A stretch of 64,000 nucleotides of DNA from an uncultured Cohaesibacter sp. (GTDB taxonomy: Bacteria; Pseudomonadota; Alphaproteobacteria; Rhizobiales; Cohaesibacteraceae), in the NCBI RefSeq assembly GCF_963667045.1, contig NZ_OY762934.1, forward strand, positions 3,799,501 through 3,863,500, given 5' to 3'. This document shows, piece by piece, positions 35,456 through 44,545 of the stretch. The position numbers were made by a program, and so were the translations under genes. Every line of letters begins with the position of its first letter. The first letter of the stretch is position 1. The notes under the pieces were generated by a model that was given only the letters and a program-made list of their open reading frames with translations, had not been told where the DNA came from and did not search any database.

Positions 35456-36427
35456 CTAGGCTTTAATCAGGGCCTGAGCAAGGGCTTGATCAACGCAAAG
35501 ATGCGTTACGTAGCCACCGCGAATGGCCGCCAGCACCGCATTCTTGCGCCTGATGCTCCCGGCGATCAGCAATTTTTTGGGGACTCGCTGTAATGCGTCA
35601 AAATCTATCGCAATGAGTCGTTTATCGGGCGCAACGCGAACGGGCTCGCCTTCGGCATTGATATAGCGGCAACAGATCACTCCCACCGCTCCTGCCTTTC
35701 TTGCCGCTTCCAGCTCTTCAGGTGTCGTCATGTGTGCTCGAATCATATGGGTCTGGTCTTGCACATGACCGATGGAAGCAACATACATGTCCAGATCGTT
35801 GAGCTTTTCCAGTTGCTGCTTGATTGTTGGTTCATTCCGCAACAATTCTGCGATCTCGTCATTGGACCCGACAGCAGGCGCATGCAATGTCGAGCATTGT
35901 GCTGACAGCATATTGGCTATCTGGATTGCACAGCGTTCGGAGGCCGGAACAGTGTCTGATCTCATGGAGCCGATCATCTGCCGCACAATCACATCTTTCT
36001 TGTGGACCTTAGGCATTTGCTCGGATACCGTGAAAACGGTTTCGCCCCATGCAACCCCGAGTGTTTCTCCCGGCGCGATGATCTCAGCCAATGCAATAGC
36101 ACCAACGCGGCCCAATTGGTGCAGCATTTCATTTCTTGTAACTTTAGCTCCGTCGACACCACTGGTTGAGATGTAAACATCTGTTAGGCCATATTTCTCG
36201 CGCAAGTCCTGAGACAGAGACGATCCTGCAAGATATTTGCCATCAACCAGAATTTCGACCACACGATTTTCGCGTGCCTCACGCAGCATATTGACGACGG
36301 TGGCGCGTGAAACATTCATACGCTTCGCAATGTCGTTTTGGGTCAAACCCTCCCCATAATAGAGGAGGGCCACATTTGCGAGCGTTGATTCTTTGTTGAA
36401 ATATCGTGAGGTTTGGTCTTTGTCCAT
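35456..36427 (-). CDS. SorC-family sugar-binding transcriptional regulator
   Basis: A 323-residue protein. The N-terminal helix-turn-helix is at about residues 15-50 (LYYGEGLTQNDIAKRMNVSRATVVNMLREA), followed by a SorC-type phospho-sugar-binding domain (GVAWGETVF, HAPAVGSNDEIAELL, GVICCRYINAEG, IAIDFDALQRVPKKLLIAGS). Such regulators respond to phosphorylated sugars. It is the last gene of the kinase/dehydrogenase/aldolase operon, only 3 bases after the aldolase, and is the likely reader of the CANNTGTAAA motif found in two nearby divergent promoters. Confidence 0.93.
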   Translation of the reverse strand: MDKDQTSRYFNKESTLANVALLYYGEGLTQNDIAKRMNVSRATVVNMLREARENRVVEILVDGKYLAGSSLSQDLREKYGLTDVYISTSGVDGAKVTRNEMLHQLGRVGAIALAEIIAPGETLGVAWGETVFTVSEQMPKVHKKDVIVRQMIGSMRSDTVPASERCAIQIANMLSAQCSTLHAPAVGSNDEIAELLRNEPTIKQQLEKLNDLDMYVASIGHVQDQTHMIRAHMTTPEELEAARKAGAVGVICCRYINAEGEPVRVAPDKRLIAIDFDALQRVPKKLLIAGSIRRKNAVLAAIRGGYVTHLCVDQALAQALIKA

Positions 36428-36430
36428 AAT

Positions 36431-37096
36431 TTAGCTATTAACAGACTTCTGCCCTGCTTGGCCATAGTTCTTTCTGAACCATTCAAAGCAACGAACAATT
36501 TCTTCCTGTGGTAATTCTTCAACCTCACCGCGCAACATTGCCAGATGCGTGGTCATGGCCGCTTCCTCGAGATACATGGCCACGGACGTGGCTTCCGTCG
36601 CGGATTTGCCCATCGTGAAAACGCCATGGGCCTTGACCAGAGCCGCATAGCCGCCTTGGGCTGCCTCAAGGATGGCCTCGCCTGTATCCACTTCACCCGC
36701 AGTTGCGTATCGTGAGCAGGGCACATCGCGGCCAATCATGTGGGTAATTGGGGTGAGTACCGCTGGGATACGCTCCCCACGCGCAGCAAAGCTGGTCGCA
36801 TAGGGCGAATGGGTGTGCGTGATGCCGCCGATATCATCCCTGTTGCGATAGAGATAAAGATGAATGCCAGCATCAACCGATGGTTTCATTTCGCCCTCGA
36901 TGACGTTGCCGTCGATATCGATGACCACCATCGTGTCGGGTGTCAATTTCGCAAACTTCACGCCCGATGGCTTGATAACAATAAGCCCTGTCTCTTTGTC
37001 GCGGCCGGATACATTGCCCCCCGACCCGACGACAAGATTGTTGCGCGGTAGTTCGTGGTTCTGATCGCAGACTTCTTCTTTAAGTGCTTCAAGCAT
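36431..37096 (-). CDS. Class II aldolase/adducin family protein (fuculose-phosphate aldolase-like)
   Basis: A 221-residue enzyme of the AraD/FucA family. Features: NNLVVGSGGNVSGRD, IKPSGVKFAKL, the metal-binding THTHSPYATSFAARG and the later KAHGVFTMG histidine. Members cleave ketose-1-phosphates to DHAP and an aldehyde, epimerise ribulose-5-phosphate, or decarboxylate keto-acids. With an FGGY kinase in the same operon, aldol cleavage of a phosphorylated ketose is most likely. AAAGGAGG supports the start at 37096, which overlaps the dehydrogenase gene by 8 bases. Confidence 0.88.
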   Translation of the reverse strand: MLEALKEEVCDQNHELPRNNLVVGSGGNVSGRDKETGLIVIKPSGVKFAKLTPDTMVVIDIDGNVIEGEMKPSVDAGIHLYLYRNRDDIGGITHTHSPYATSFAARGERIPAVLTPITHMIGRDVPCSRYATAGEVDTGEAILEAAQGGYAALVKAHGVFTMGKSATEATSVAMYLEEAAMTTHLAMLRGEVEELPQEEIVRCFEWFRKNYGQAGQKSVNS

Positions 37097-38153
37097 CACT
37101 GGCCTCCTTTGGAATGCCGTGCGGGTAAACGAGAATTTTGAGGGATTTTTCGGCGTCGACCAACATGCGGAAAGCCTCGGCAGAGTCCGCGATGTCAAAC
37201 CGGTGGGAAATGGCTTCGCCAGCCATGATCCGCCCCGCTTCGAGCAATCGGATGTAACTGTAGGTGTCCGTATGGTCGGAGGAATAGCGCGAGGTGATGG
37301 TCACCTGATTGAAATAGGCCTTGTTGCCATCCTGCACCCAATCGGTATCCGGCGCGAGCGGTGCACCCAAATGCAGGCATCCGCCTTCTTCCACCAGACT
37401 ACCCGCAAGCGCCCAGGCCGGCGGGAAAGGCGCGATCACAATAACCGTATCTGCAAGGCGTCCATTGTTGAGTGCTCTAAGGGCTGCAACCGGATCACTC
37501 TCTGTTTTTGGGTTGATCGTGTGTGTCGCTCCAAAGCGTTTGGCCTGTTCAAGGCGCCAATCAGAGAAGTCCAGCGCAATCACCTTGCCTGCGCCAAATA
37601 ACGGGGCCATATGCACAAAGCCCTGTCCCATGAAGCCGGCCCCAACGACTGCCACTGTGTCGCCGGGCTGAATGTTGCACACTTTAAGGCCTGACATCAC
37701 ACAGGACCACGGCTCGATTGTCACCGCCGCTTCGGTTGAAATGCTGTCCGGCAGTTTGTGGGCATCCATCATCAGATGCTGAGCGGTAACGCGGTAATAT
37801 TCACAGACGCCGCCCGGATCGAGTCTGGTGGTTGAATAGAAAGGATCTCGCGTGAAATGGCCGCGCCGTGACCAATGGCTGTTCACACGCCCCACATGGT
37901 GATTGATGAACAGACGATCCCCGATCGCGAAGTCTGTCACATTGGCTCCCACTTCCACCACTTCGCCAATTGGCTCGTGTCCGAGCACCTTGGGCTTGGA
38001 TTTCTTGTACCAGGACATAGCCTCGCCGCCACACAATCCGCAGACCAATGTCTTGAGAAGAACCTCATCGGGTCCGATTTCCGGGATTGGCCGCTCTTCA
38101 AGGCGAATGTCGTCAATCGCGTAATAGACAGCGGCTTTCATCATGTTGCTCAT
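37089..38153 (-). CDS. Zinc-type alcohol (polyol) dehydrogenase
   Basis: A 354-residue medium-chain dehydrogenase: CGLCGGE in place of the usual CGxCGSD, GHEPIGEV, and the NAD-binding GAGFMGQG. The canonical structural-zinc cysteine cluster is missing; that region reads HHVGRVNSHWSRRGHFTRD, so the lobe differs from classical sorbitol dehydrogenases. The start at 38153 overlaps the kinase stop by 4 bases (ATGA). It probably oxidises a polyol or secondary sugar alcohol to the ketose used by the kinase and aldolase. Confidence 0.86.
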   Translation of the reverse strand: MSNMMKAAVYYAIDDIRLEERPIPEIGPDEVLLKTLVCGLCGGEAMSWYKKSKPKVLGHEPIGEVVEVGANVTDFAIGDRLFINHHVGRVNSHWSRRGHFTRDPFYSTTRLDPGGVCEYYRVTAQHLMMDAHKLPDSISTEAAVTIEPWSCVMSGLKVCNIQPGDTVAVVGAGFMGQGFVHMAPLFGAGKVIALDFSDWRLEQAKRFGATHTINPKTESDPVAALRALNNGRLADTVIVIAPFPPAWALAGSLVEEGGCLHLGAPLAPDTDWVQDGNKAYFNQVTITSRYSSDHTDTYSYIRLLEAGRIMAGEAISHRFDIADSAEAFRMLVDAEKSLKILVYPHGIPKEASDA

Positions 38154-39664
38154 AGTTCGTCTTTCATCTGTTTTAGCTGCTTTGACAGAAGTCGGGCATT
38201 TTCTGAGAGAAGCTTGTAGCGTTTGAAAATCTTGCAATAGGCTGCGTGTGCCTCAGCGTTCGGCTCATAGCGCTGGACTTTCTCTTCGCGCTTGACCAAG
38301 GACATGACGTCGCCCAGTCCTGCTGCAGCCGCTCCGATGCAGGCCGCCCCCCAAAGCCCCTGATCGGAGGCTTCAGAGACAACAATAGGCACGCCAATCA
38401 CATCGCTGATGATTTGACACCAAACGGGGTTTTTCGACCCTCCGCCAGTCAGTTGAACAGCTTCGCTCGGCAGGCCCCCTTCCATCTCAAAACAGTGACG
38501 CAGGCTCATTGCGCCTCCCTCCAAAACGGCTCGCCCCATGTCAGCTTTTGTGCTTCTTGAGGTTAAGCCTTGAAAGGAGGCGGTCACGTTAGGAGAGACG
38601 AAAGGGGCACGCTCACCATTCAAATAGGGCAGGAACGTTACGCCATTTGCGCCGACAGGAACTTTGGTCACAAGTTCATTGAGCTTGGCTGCCACCTCGC
38701 CGGGCGTATCGCCACCAAGGCTCAGTGGATGCAGTTCCGTAAACCAGTTAAACGCCGACGCTCCGGTTGTGGGCGCCAAAATTCTGATAATCACATCCGA
38801 TGTGGCGTGCAGCGCGCTGGCACCCACGGGCTGGTCATGTGTTTCAATATGATCTGTTAAAATGTTGACAACGGCCGTGGTACCCATGATCATCATGGTC
38901 TGTCCGGGTTGGTCCATCCCCATCCCGACGATCATCGCAGTAAGATCCAATGTCGGCGTGGAAACCGGCAAACCTTCCGGCAGACCTGTCAAGCGCGCGG
39001 TCTCGGCGGTCAAGGTGCCCAATGGCGTTGTTGCGCGTTGCGGCTCAAGCAGATGCTGCTGGATGTCAGCGCAGTCCAGAGCGTCAGCAACGTCGGAACT
39101 GTAAGTACGCGTAGAGAAATCAATGAACGGTATGGAAGCGTTCGAGAAATCGGTTCCTGCCTGACCGGTCAAGTTCAAACCGATCCAGTCGCCGCAGGTG
39201 AAAATCGTCGCAATTTTGCTGACGATTTCTGGTTCATTTTGCTTCAACCAGCGCCATAGCGCACCAGAAGTGCCAGGCCATAAGGACGTGTGGCAGGCCC
39301 GACCAACAGCTGCGGCTTTTCCAGATGTCGTGAGTTGTTCGACATCTACTGATGCGCGCGTGTCGTTCCAGAGCATAGCAGGCCCCACGGGCTTGCCTGT
39401 CTCATCAACGGCCCAAAGCCCATCGCCCTGAGCGCTGATACCCAGCGAGACAGGAACAAAGTCATTGATTTTGCTCGCAATGGATTTCAATGCGTCCAAA
39501 GCCACGGAAAGGACGGCATTCATGTCCTGCTCAGATTTGCCTTCGCGTCCTGTTACATCTGGTGCAGATTTCTCCACCATTGCCACTATCTGACCGGTCG
39601 AATCATACGCTGCGGCCTTGATCGAGGTTGTCCCAATATCAAGGCCAAGTCTCACAGCTGTCAT
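38150..39664 (-). CDS. FGGY-family carbohydrate kinase (xylulokinase-like)
   Basis: A 504-residue sugar kinase. The N-terminal ATP-grasping LGLDIGTTSIKAAAYD and the second-domain QLTGGGSKNPVWCQIISDVIG are family hallmarks. The start at 39664 is set by GGGAGGT and the natural MTAVRLGLDIG N-terminus; the longer open frame upstream runs through the promoter. It is the first gene of the operon, so it phosphorylates the imported ketose or polyol. It resembles xylulose/erythritol-type kinases; the exact substrate is unknown. Confidence 0.9.
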   Translation of the reverse strand: MTAVRLGLDIGTTSIKAAAYDSTGQIVAMVEKSAPDVTGREGKSEQDMNAVLSVALDALKSIASKINDFVPVSLGISAQGDGLWAVDETGKPVGPAMLWNDTRASVDVEQLTTSGKAAAVGRACHTSLWPGTSGALWRWLKQNEPEIVSKIATIFTCGDWIGLNLTGQAGTDFSNASIPFIDFSTRTYSSDVADALDCADIQQHLLEPQRATTPLGTLTAETARLTGLPEGLPVSTPTLDLTAMIVGMGMDQPGQTMMIMGTTAVVNILTDHIETHDQPVGASALHATSDVIIRILAPTTGASAFNWFTELHPLSLGGDTPGEVAAKLNELVTKVPVGANGVTFLPYLNGERAPFVSPNVTASFQGLTSRSTKADMGRAVLEGGAMSLRHCFEMEGGLPSEAVQLTGGGSKNPVWCQIISDVIGVPIVVSEASDQGLWGAACIGAAAAGLGDVMSLVKREEKVQRYEPNAEAHAAYCKIFKRYKLLSENARLLSKQLKQMKDEL

Positions 39665-39727
39665 ATAAATACCTCCCGGACAGCAAATTATCGAGTTCCT
39701 AGGTAATACAAATGACAAACAATCGAT

Positions 39728-39785
39728 CATATGTAAAGAAATAAGACAAAAAAATATTGACATGTGTAAAAAATTTTTACATGTG
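39728..39785. promoter_or_regulatory. Divergent kinase/ABC promoter with three CANNTGTAAA motifs
   Basis: CATATGTAAAG (39728-39738), CATGTGTAAAA (39761-39771) and, on the opposite strand, CACATGTAAAA (39775-39785). The last two face each other around an AATT core, making an almost perfect inverted repeat, and ACATGTGTA also occurs twice directly, 19 bases apart. A TTGACA lies at 39757. Candidate SorC operator region for both the kinase operon (left) and the ABC operon (right). Confidence 0.65.
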
Positions 39786-39878
39786 TATAGGGCAATGTAG
39801 TTCACTTTTAAGGCAGGGTCTAGCATCTGGGAGGTTGGAGGATGCTGCCTGAATTTAGAATCCGAAGGGGAGGATAGA

Positions 39879-40847
39879 ATGAAACTCAAGCTAGTCACTT
39901 TGGTATCTGCGGCAGCGATGCTGTTTGCAGGTTCCGCAAACGCTGAAGATTTGAGTCTTGCAGGAAAGCGCATCGGCATTGCCGTTGTCGGCACGCAGCA
40001 TTTCTGGGATCGTGAAGCGTTCAATGGCGCCGTTTCCACCGTCGAGAAACTCGGTGGTGAAGTTGTCCCGGTCGATGGTGGCCGCGACAATCAGGTGCAC
40101 GCCGACAATCACGACATTTTGCTCACCAACAAAGTGGATGCTGTCATCTCCATTCTGGGTGATGCGGCTGTAGAACCCAAATTCAAGGCCCTCACGGAAG
40201 CTGGTATTCCGGTCTTTACCGTTGATCACCCATCTCAATATTCGGTGAACAACACCACATCCGATAACTACTATATGGGAACGACCATCGGACGCTTCAT
40301 GGCGGATGCCATTGGTGGCAAGGGCAAGGTTGCTGTTTTCAATGCGTTCGAGAAATCTCTGCGCATTTGCGGCATCCGCGTAGGGCTGTGGAAGTATGTT
40401 CTTCAGGACTATCCGGAAATCGAAATCATTCAGCCAGAGCTCGCTGAAGCCTATGCAAATGCGCCTGAAGATGCGCGTAAGAAAACCCTTGATCTGCTGA
40501 GCCAATATCCAGAAGGCACACTTGATGTCATCCATGTTGGGTGTTGGGACCAGCCCGCCATTGGTGTGGTTCAGGCTCTTGAAGAAACCGGCCGGACCGA
40601 TGTTTTGGTAACCGCGCTGGATGGTGGCCCGGATACTCTGGAAATCATGGCCGAAGAAGGCAGCCCATTCGTTGCCAACGTTGCGCAGCAGCCAAACAAG
40701 ATTGGCGCAACCGCTGCGAAAAATGTTGCTCGTTACTTTGCTGGCGAAACCCTGCTTCCACAGACTTATGTCGACGTTGTTCCTATCAACGGACGGGAAG
40801 GTGCCAAGAAAGCTTACGAAGAACTGGGCTACGGTAAGATCGACTAA
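39879..40847 (+). CDS. Sugar ABC transporter substrate-binding protein (RbsB family)
   Basis: A 322-residue periplasmic binding protein with a signal peptide ending at about residue 23 (FAGSANAED). The body follows the ribose/galactose-binding type I fold: GKRIGIAVVGTQHFWDREAF, VDGGRDNQVHADN, DAVISILGDA, TALDGGPDTLEIM. First gene of the four-gene importer. The ligand is unknown, but the divergent kinase/aldolase operon points to a pentose, tetrose or polyol. Confidence 0.93.
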   Translation: MKLKLVTLVSAAAMLFAGSANAEDLSLAGKRIGIAVVGTQHFWDREAFNGAVSTVEKLGGEVVPVDGGRDNQVHADNHDILLTNKVDAVISILGDAAVEPKFKALTEAGIPVFTVDHPSQYSVNNTTSDNYYMGTTIGRFMADAIGGKGKVAVFNAFEKSLRICGIRVGLWKYVLQDYPEIEIIQPELAEAYANAPEDARKKTLDLLSQYPEGTLDVIHVGCWDQPAIGVVQALEETGRTDVLVTALDGGPDTLEIMAEEGSPFVANVAQQPNKIGATAAKNVARYFAGETLLPQTYVDVVPINGREGAKKAYEELGYGKID

Positions 40848-40931
40848 TCATCGTTCCTTCTTGACAAAAAATCGGTGGCTGATGCCTATCAGCTGCCGAT
40901 GACCAGAATATCCATATGGGAGGATTAGGTC

Positions 40932-42458
40932 GTGTCTGATTTCGCTCTTGAGATGCGAAACATCACCAAAGAATTTCCCGGTGTTCGCGCGCTTGATCAA
41001 GCGAGCTTGTCCATCAAGCCCGGTGAAATTCACGGTCTCGTCGGAGAAAATGGCGCCGGCAAATCTACAATCATCAAGGTTCTTGCCGGTGTCTATAAGC
41101 CCGAAGCGGGTCAAGTGGATGTTTTTGGCAAAGCCCTGCCACAGGGTTTTGACCCAACAGCTGTTCATGCTGCGGGTGTGCGTTTCATCCATCAGGAACT
41201 GCACTTGGTGCCGCATTTTACCGTTGCCGAATCCGTCTTCATGGCTCAGGAGAAGTTCGATTGGAAAGGACTGAAGTTCCCAGAGATGCGCAAGAAGACC
41301 GAAGATTTTCTTCGCGAGAAACTTGCGGTGACTATTTCCGGCAAGCGCTTGGTTCGGGATCTGAGCACTGCTGAACGCAAGCTCGTCCAGATTGCGCGCG
41401 CGCTGATTGATGATGAAGCCAGGATCGTTGTCTTTGATGAACCGACGGCACCGCTTGCGAGCGGCGAGGTCGAGACATTGATGAATGCGATTGCGCAGCT
41501 GAAAGCATCCGGGATTTCAATTCTTTATGTCTCCCACTATCTCGATGAGATTACCGACATTTGTGATCGCGTAACCGTCTTTCGTCAGGGCAAGAATGTC
41601 GCTGTCTTTGACGAGATTTCCAAGGCGAGCGGTCAAGAGCTGGTCTCTGCCATGGTTGGCCGCGATTTGGGCTCGCTTTATCCGGAAAGCAACAGAGTTC
41701 CGGGAAGTCCCGTGCTGGAATTGAAAGAATTCGGCGATGGTGACAACTTCCGAAACGTCAATCTGTGCGCCCACCGGGGACAGATTCTGGGAATTGCAGG
41801 CCTTATCGGCTCCGGCCGTCAGGAACTGATCGATTGCATCTATGGCCTCAGACGGGCCAATGAAGGCAAGATGTTCCTCAATGGCTCCCAGATTTCAATT
41901 CGCAACGCAGCGCAGGCTGTGAAAAATGGTGTCGTGCTGGTTCCGAGGGATCGCCGACAAGACGGCTTGGTTTTGCCTATGACCGTCACTGAAAATGTGA
42001 CATTGGCAACCTTGGACCAGGTTTCCTCTTTTGGTCTTGAAAACCGGACTTCGTCCAAGGCGTCGGCGCAAAAGCAGATCAAGGATCTGGACATCCGGAC
42101 GCCTTCTGCTGACACCGTGACGCGATTGCTCAGCGGTGGCAACCAGCAGAAGGTCGTTCTGGGCCGCTGGTTGGCCAAGGACGCAAAAGTATTCATTCTC
42201 GATGAGCCAACTGTCGGTGTCGATGTTGGGGCTCGCGTCGAGATTTACCAATTGATCGAGCAATTGGCAGCCAATGGAACAACAGTCATTGTGTCGTCTT
42301 CCGACCCGGCAGAACTGATCGGTATCTGTGATCGGATCGCTGTCTTGATGCGTGGTGAAATAACCCACGAGGTTGAAACAGAGAATTTGACGGTTGATCG
42401 GTTGGTTGCAATTACGACAGGCGCAGAAAAGAGGGAGGATCTCGCAAATGCAAGCTAA
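40932..42458 (+). CDS. Sugar ABC transporter ATP-binding protein (RbsA family)
   Basis: A 508-residue double ATPase. The first domain has Walker A GENGAGKST; its signature region is degenerate (DLSTAERKLV) with Walker B IVVFDEPTAPLASGE. The second domain has a changed Walker A (GLIGSGRQE), a canonical LSGGNQQKV and FILDEPTVGVDVGARVE. This asymmetry is normal for RbsA/XylG proteins. It energises import with the two permeases encoded next; its end overlaps the first permease gene by 11 bases. Confidence 0.94.
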   Translation: MSDFALEMRNITKEFPGVRALDQASLSIKPGEIHGLVGENGAGKSTIIKVLAGVYKPEAGQVDVFGKALPQGFDPTAVHAAGVRFIHQELHLVPHFTVAESVFMAQEKFDWKGLKFPEMRKKTEDFLREKLAVTISGKRLVRDLSTAERKLVQIARALIDDEARIVVFDEPTAPLASGEVETLMNAIAQLKASGISILYVSHYLDEITDICDRVTVFRQGKNVAVFDEISKASGQELVSAMVGRDLGSLYPESNRVPGSPVLELKEFGDGDNFRNVNLCAHRGQILGIAGLIGSGRQELIDCIYGLRRANEGKMFLNGSQISIRNAAQAVKNGVVLVPRDRRQDGLVLPMTVTENVTLATLDQVSSFGLENRTSSKASAQKQIKDLDIRTPSADTVTRLLSGGNQQKVVLGRWLAKDAKVFILDEPTVGVDVGARVEIYQLIEQLAANGTTVIVSSSDPAELIGICDRIAVLMRGEITHEVETENLTVDRLVAITTGAEKREDLANAS

Positions 42459-43425
42459 TGCGATCAGAGGAAGTATCCTCGGCGAGGTCATCGGTGCAGC
42501 GCCCGTAATGATCTTTGCGGTGCTTCTGATTTACATCGGAATGAATGCGCCAAACTTCTTGACGCTGATCAACCTCAAGCTGATCCTGATGCAGAGCCTG
42601 CCAATCGTACTGGTTTGCGTCGGCCTTTCGGCCGTTGTCATGGCTGGCGGCGATGATGCGGTCTCTGGCGGTATTGATCTTTCCATTCCTGCGACATGTG
42701 TTTTGTGCGCAGGGATCATAGCGAGCACGATTACGACTGGTACGCCGCTTATTCTGGCGGCACTCTATGCATTGGTCGCAGCCCTGATCATTGGATCAAT
42801 CAATGCGTTTCTTGTCACCCGCGTTGGCATGACCCCCCTGTTGACATCGCTGTCCATGTTTGTGGCCGTTGTCGGGGTGAACAAGGTTGTCACCCAAAGT
42901 CGCCGCATTAACGTCAACAACGAAACCATTCTCTCCTTGCGAGATGGAGCGGTGCTTGGCGTGCCTATCGGCATATGGGTTGTTGGCCTCGTCGTTTTGG
43001 TTGGCTATCAGTTGATGCACCGAACCAAGTGGGGGCTCAACATGCAGGCGGTTGGTGGAAGTCGGGATGCGGCAGAAATTTCTGGCCTCAACACCAATCG
43101 CCTGTTTGCCCAGTCCTTCATTATTGCAGCGGTCCTTGGGTTCATAACCAGCTTCTTTGTGATCGCCAGAGGCTCGGGTATTTCACCCGGCGTGCAAGAC
43201 AATCTGATGCTGGAAATGGTGCTGGCCACATTCCTGGGCGCTGCTTTCTCACCGCGCAGGGTCGTGACGATGTGGGGCGCTGTTCTGGGGGCGGTTCTTG
43301 TCGCTGCTATCTCCATCGGCTTCAAGTCGATGGGTGTGAATGTCTTCTGGACCGGCCTCATCAAAGGGTCAATGATCGTTGTTGTCGTTGCAATGGGAGC
43401 CATTTCCCAGAGGGTACAACGATGA
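42448..43425 (+). CDS. Sugar ABC transporter permease 1 (RbsC family)
   Basis: A 325-residue membrane protein with the SGGIDLSIP motif and EMVLATFLGAAFSPRR loop. The start at 42448 follows GGGAGG. It overlaps the next permease by 4 bases (ATGA), so two distinct permeases are co-translated, suggesting a heterodimeric channel rather than the usual RbsC homodimer. Confidence 0.93.
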   Translation: MQANAIRGSILGEVIGAAPVMIFAVLLIYIGMNAPNFLTLINLKLILMQSLPIVLVCVGLSAVVMAGGDDAVSGGIDLSIPATCVLCAGIIASTITTGTPLILAALYALVAALIIGSINAFLVTRVGMTPLLTSLSMFVAVVGVNKVVTQSRRINVNNETILSLRDGAVLGVPIGIWVVGLVVLVGYQLMHRTKWGLNMQAVGGSRDAAEISGLNTNRLFAQSFIIAAVLGFITSFFVIARGSGISPGVQDNLMLEMVLATFLGAAFSPRRVVTMWGAVLGAVLVAAISIGFKSMGVNVFWTGLIKGSMIVVVVAMGAISQRVQR

Positions 43426-44411
43426 GTATTTCTTCCATTCCGGGCAAGGGGAATAAAGTGAACTTTCCGAGTCTAAAAAGCACCTTTGTAAGATATGGCT
43501 TTGTTGTCGTCTTCGTGTGTTTCTTCCTGTTCTTTGCCGCATGGAACCCGGTGTTTGTGCAGGCACAGAACCTGACCAATATCTTTGAAGCATCATCGAT
43601 CTTGTTGATCCTGGCGCTGGGGATGACTTTGGTTGTTGCAACCGGCGGCATTGATCTTTCGGTCGGGATTGCCCTCGACTTCGGTGCGGCCTTCTCGGTG
43701 GTCGCCATGAAATCCTACGGGATGGACTGGTGGAGTGCTTCGATGATCGGCATTGCTGGCGGAAGCCTCGTGGGCATGTTGAACGCGGCGCTTGTTGTTG
43801 GATTGAAGATCAGTCCATTTTTGGCAACTCTGAGCACATTCTTCATCGGCTCGTCCGTTCAGCGTATTTTTACCAATGGTGGCGGCCCCATCTCTTACCG
43901 CAGGATGCCGATCGAATATCGCAATCTGGCGCAAGGCGAGATCTATGGGATTCCGACTGAAATTGTCATTGCAGCCGTGGTGGCGATTATCTACTTCATC
44001 ATTCTTGAACGGTCCATTTGGGGTCGACAGATCCATGCGATGGGCATGCAGAGATCAGCGTCCATCGTTGCCGGTCTACGCGTGAACAAGCTTCTGGTCA
44101 TATGCTTTGTAGCAGCGTCAGCCACATGCGCCATTGCGGGTTTGCTCGCTGCGTCCAATCTTAGAATGTTCACGCCACTGGCAGGCTTTGCCTATCTTCT
44201 CGACGCGATTGCTGCAGTCTTTATCGGCGCTGCCCTTCATCCACGCGGCAGGCCCAATATACCGGGCACTGTGGCTGGGGTGCTTTTCCTGGGAATGGTT
44301 GCCAATGGCCTGAATTTGATGGGGTTGAACTTCAACACCAAGGACGCCCTCTCTGGGATCATCCTTGTCTCGGCTCTTGCACTGGCCGTTGCACAAAGAA
44401 AGATGCGCTGA
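43422..44411 (+). CDS. Sugar ABC transporter permease 2 (RbsC family)
   Basis: A 329-residue polytopic protein with the TGGIDLSVG motif and a DAIAAVFIGAALHPRG loop; C-terminus NLMGLNFNTKDALSG is family-typical. It is only distantly similar to permease 1. Last gene of the importer operon, followed by a strong terminator. Confidence 0.93.
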   Translation: MSISSIPGKGNKVNFPSLKSTFVRYGFVVVFVCFFLFFAAWNPVFVQAQNLTNIFEASSILLILALGMTLVVATGGIDLSVGIALDFGAAFSVVAMKSYGMDWWSASMIGIAGGSLVGMLNAALVVGLKISPFLATLSTFFIGSSVQRIFTNGGGPISYRRMPIEYRNLAQGEIYGIPTEIVIAAVVAIIYFIILERSIWGRQIHAMGMQRSASIVAGLRVNKLLVICFVAASATCAIAGLLAASNLRMFTPLAGFAYLLDAIAAVFIGAALHPRGRPNIPGTVAGVLFLGMVANGLNLMGLNFNTKDALSGIILVSALALAVAQRKMR

Positions 44412-44476
44412 CAATCAAGAGATGGTGCGGCCTCTTGCTCTGCCTCGTTTGACCTACACCGCTTTTCTCCCAAAAC

Positions 44477-44510
44477 TAAACCCCCGGACATTGTTCGAGG
44501 GTTTTTTTTA
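44477..44510 (+). terminator. Rho-independent terminator of the ABC operon
   Basis: AAACCC…GGGTT stem followed by eight T residues, 66 bases after the last permease stop. On the opposite strand it would also lie just after the convergent molybdoenzyme gene. Confidence 0.75.
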
Positions 44511-44545
44511 AGGTTGATACCATTATCGAAATGGAAGACGTCGGT

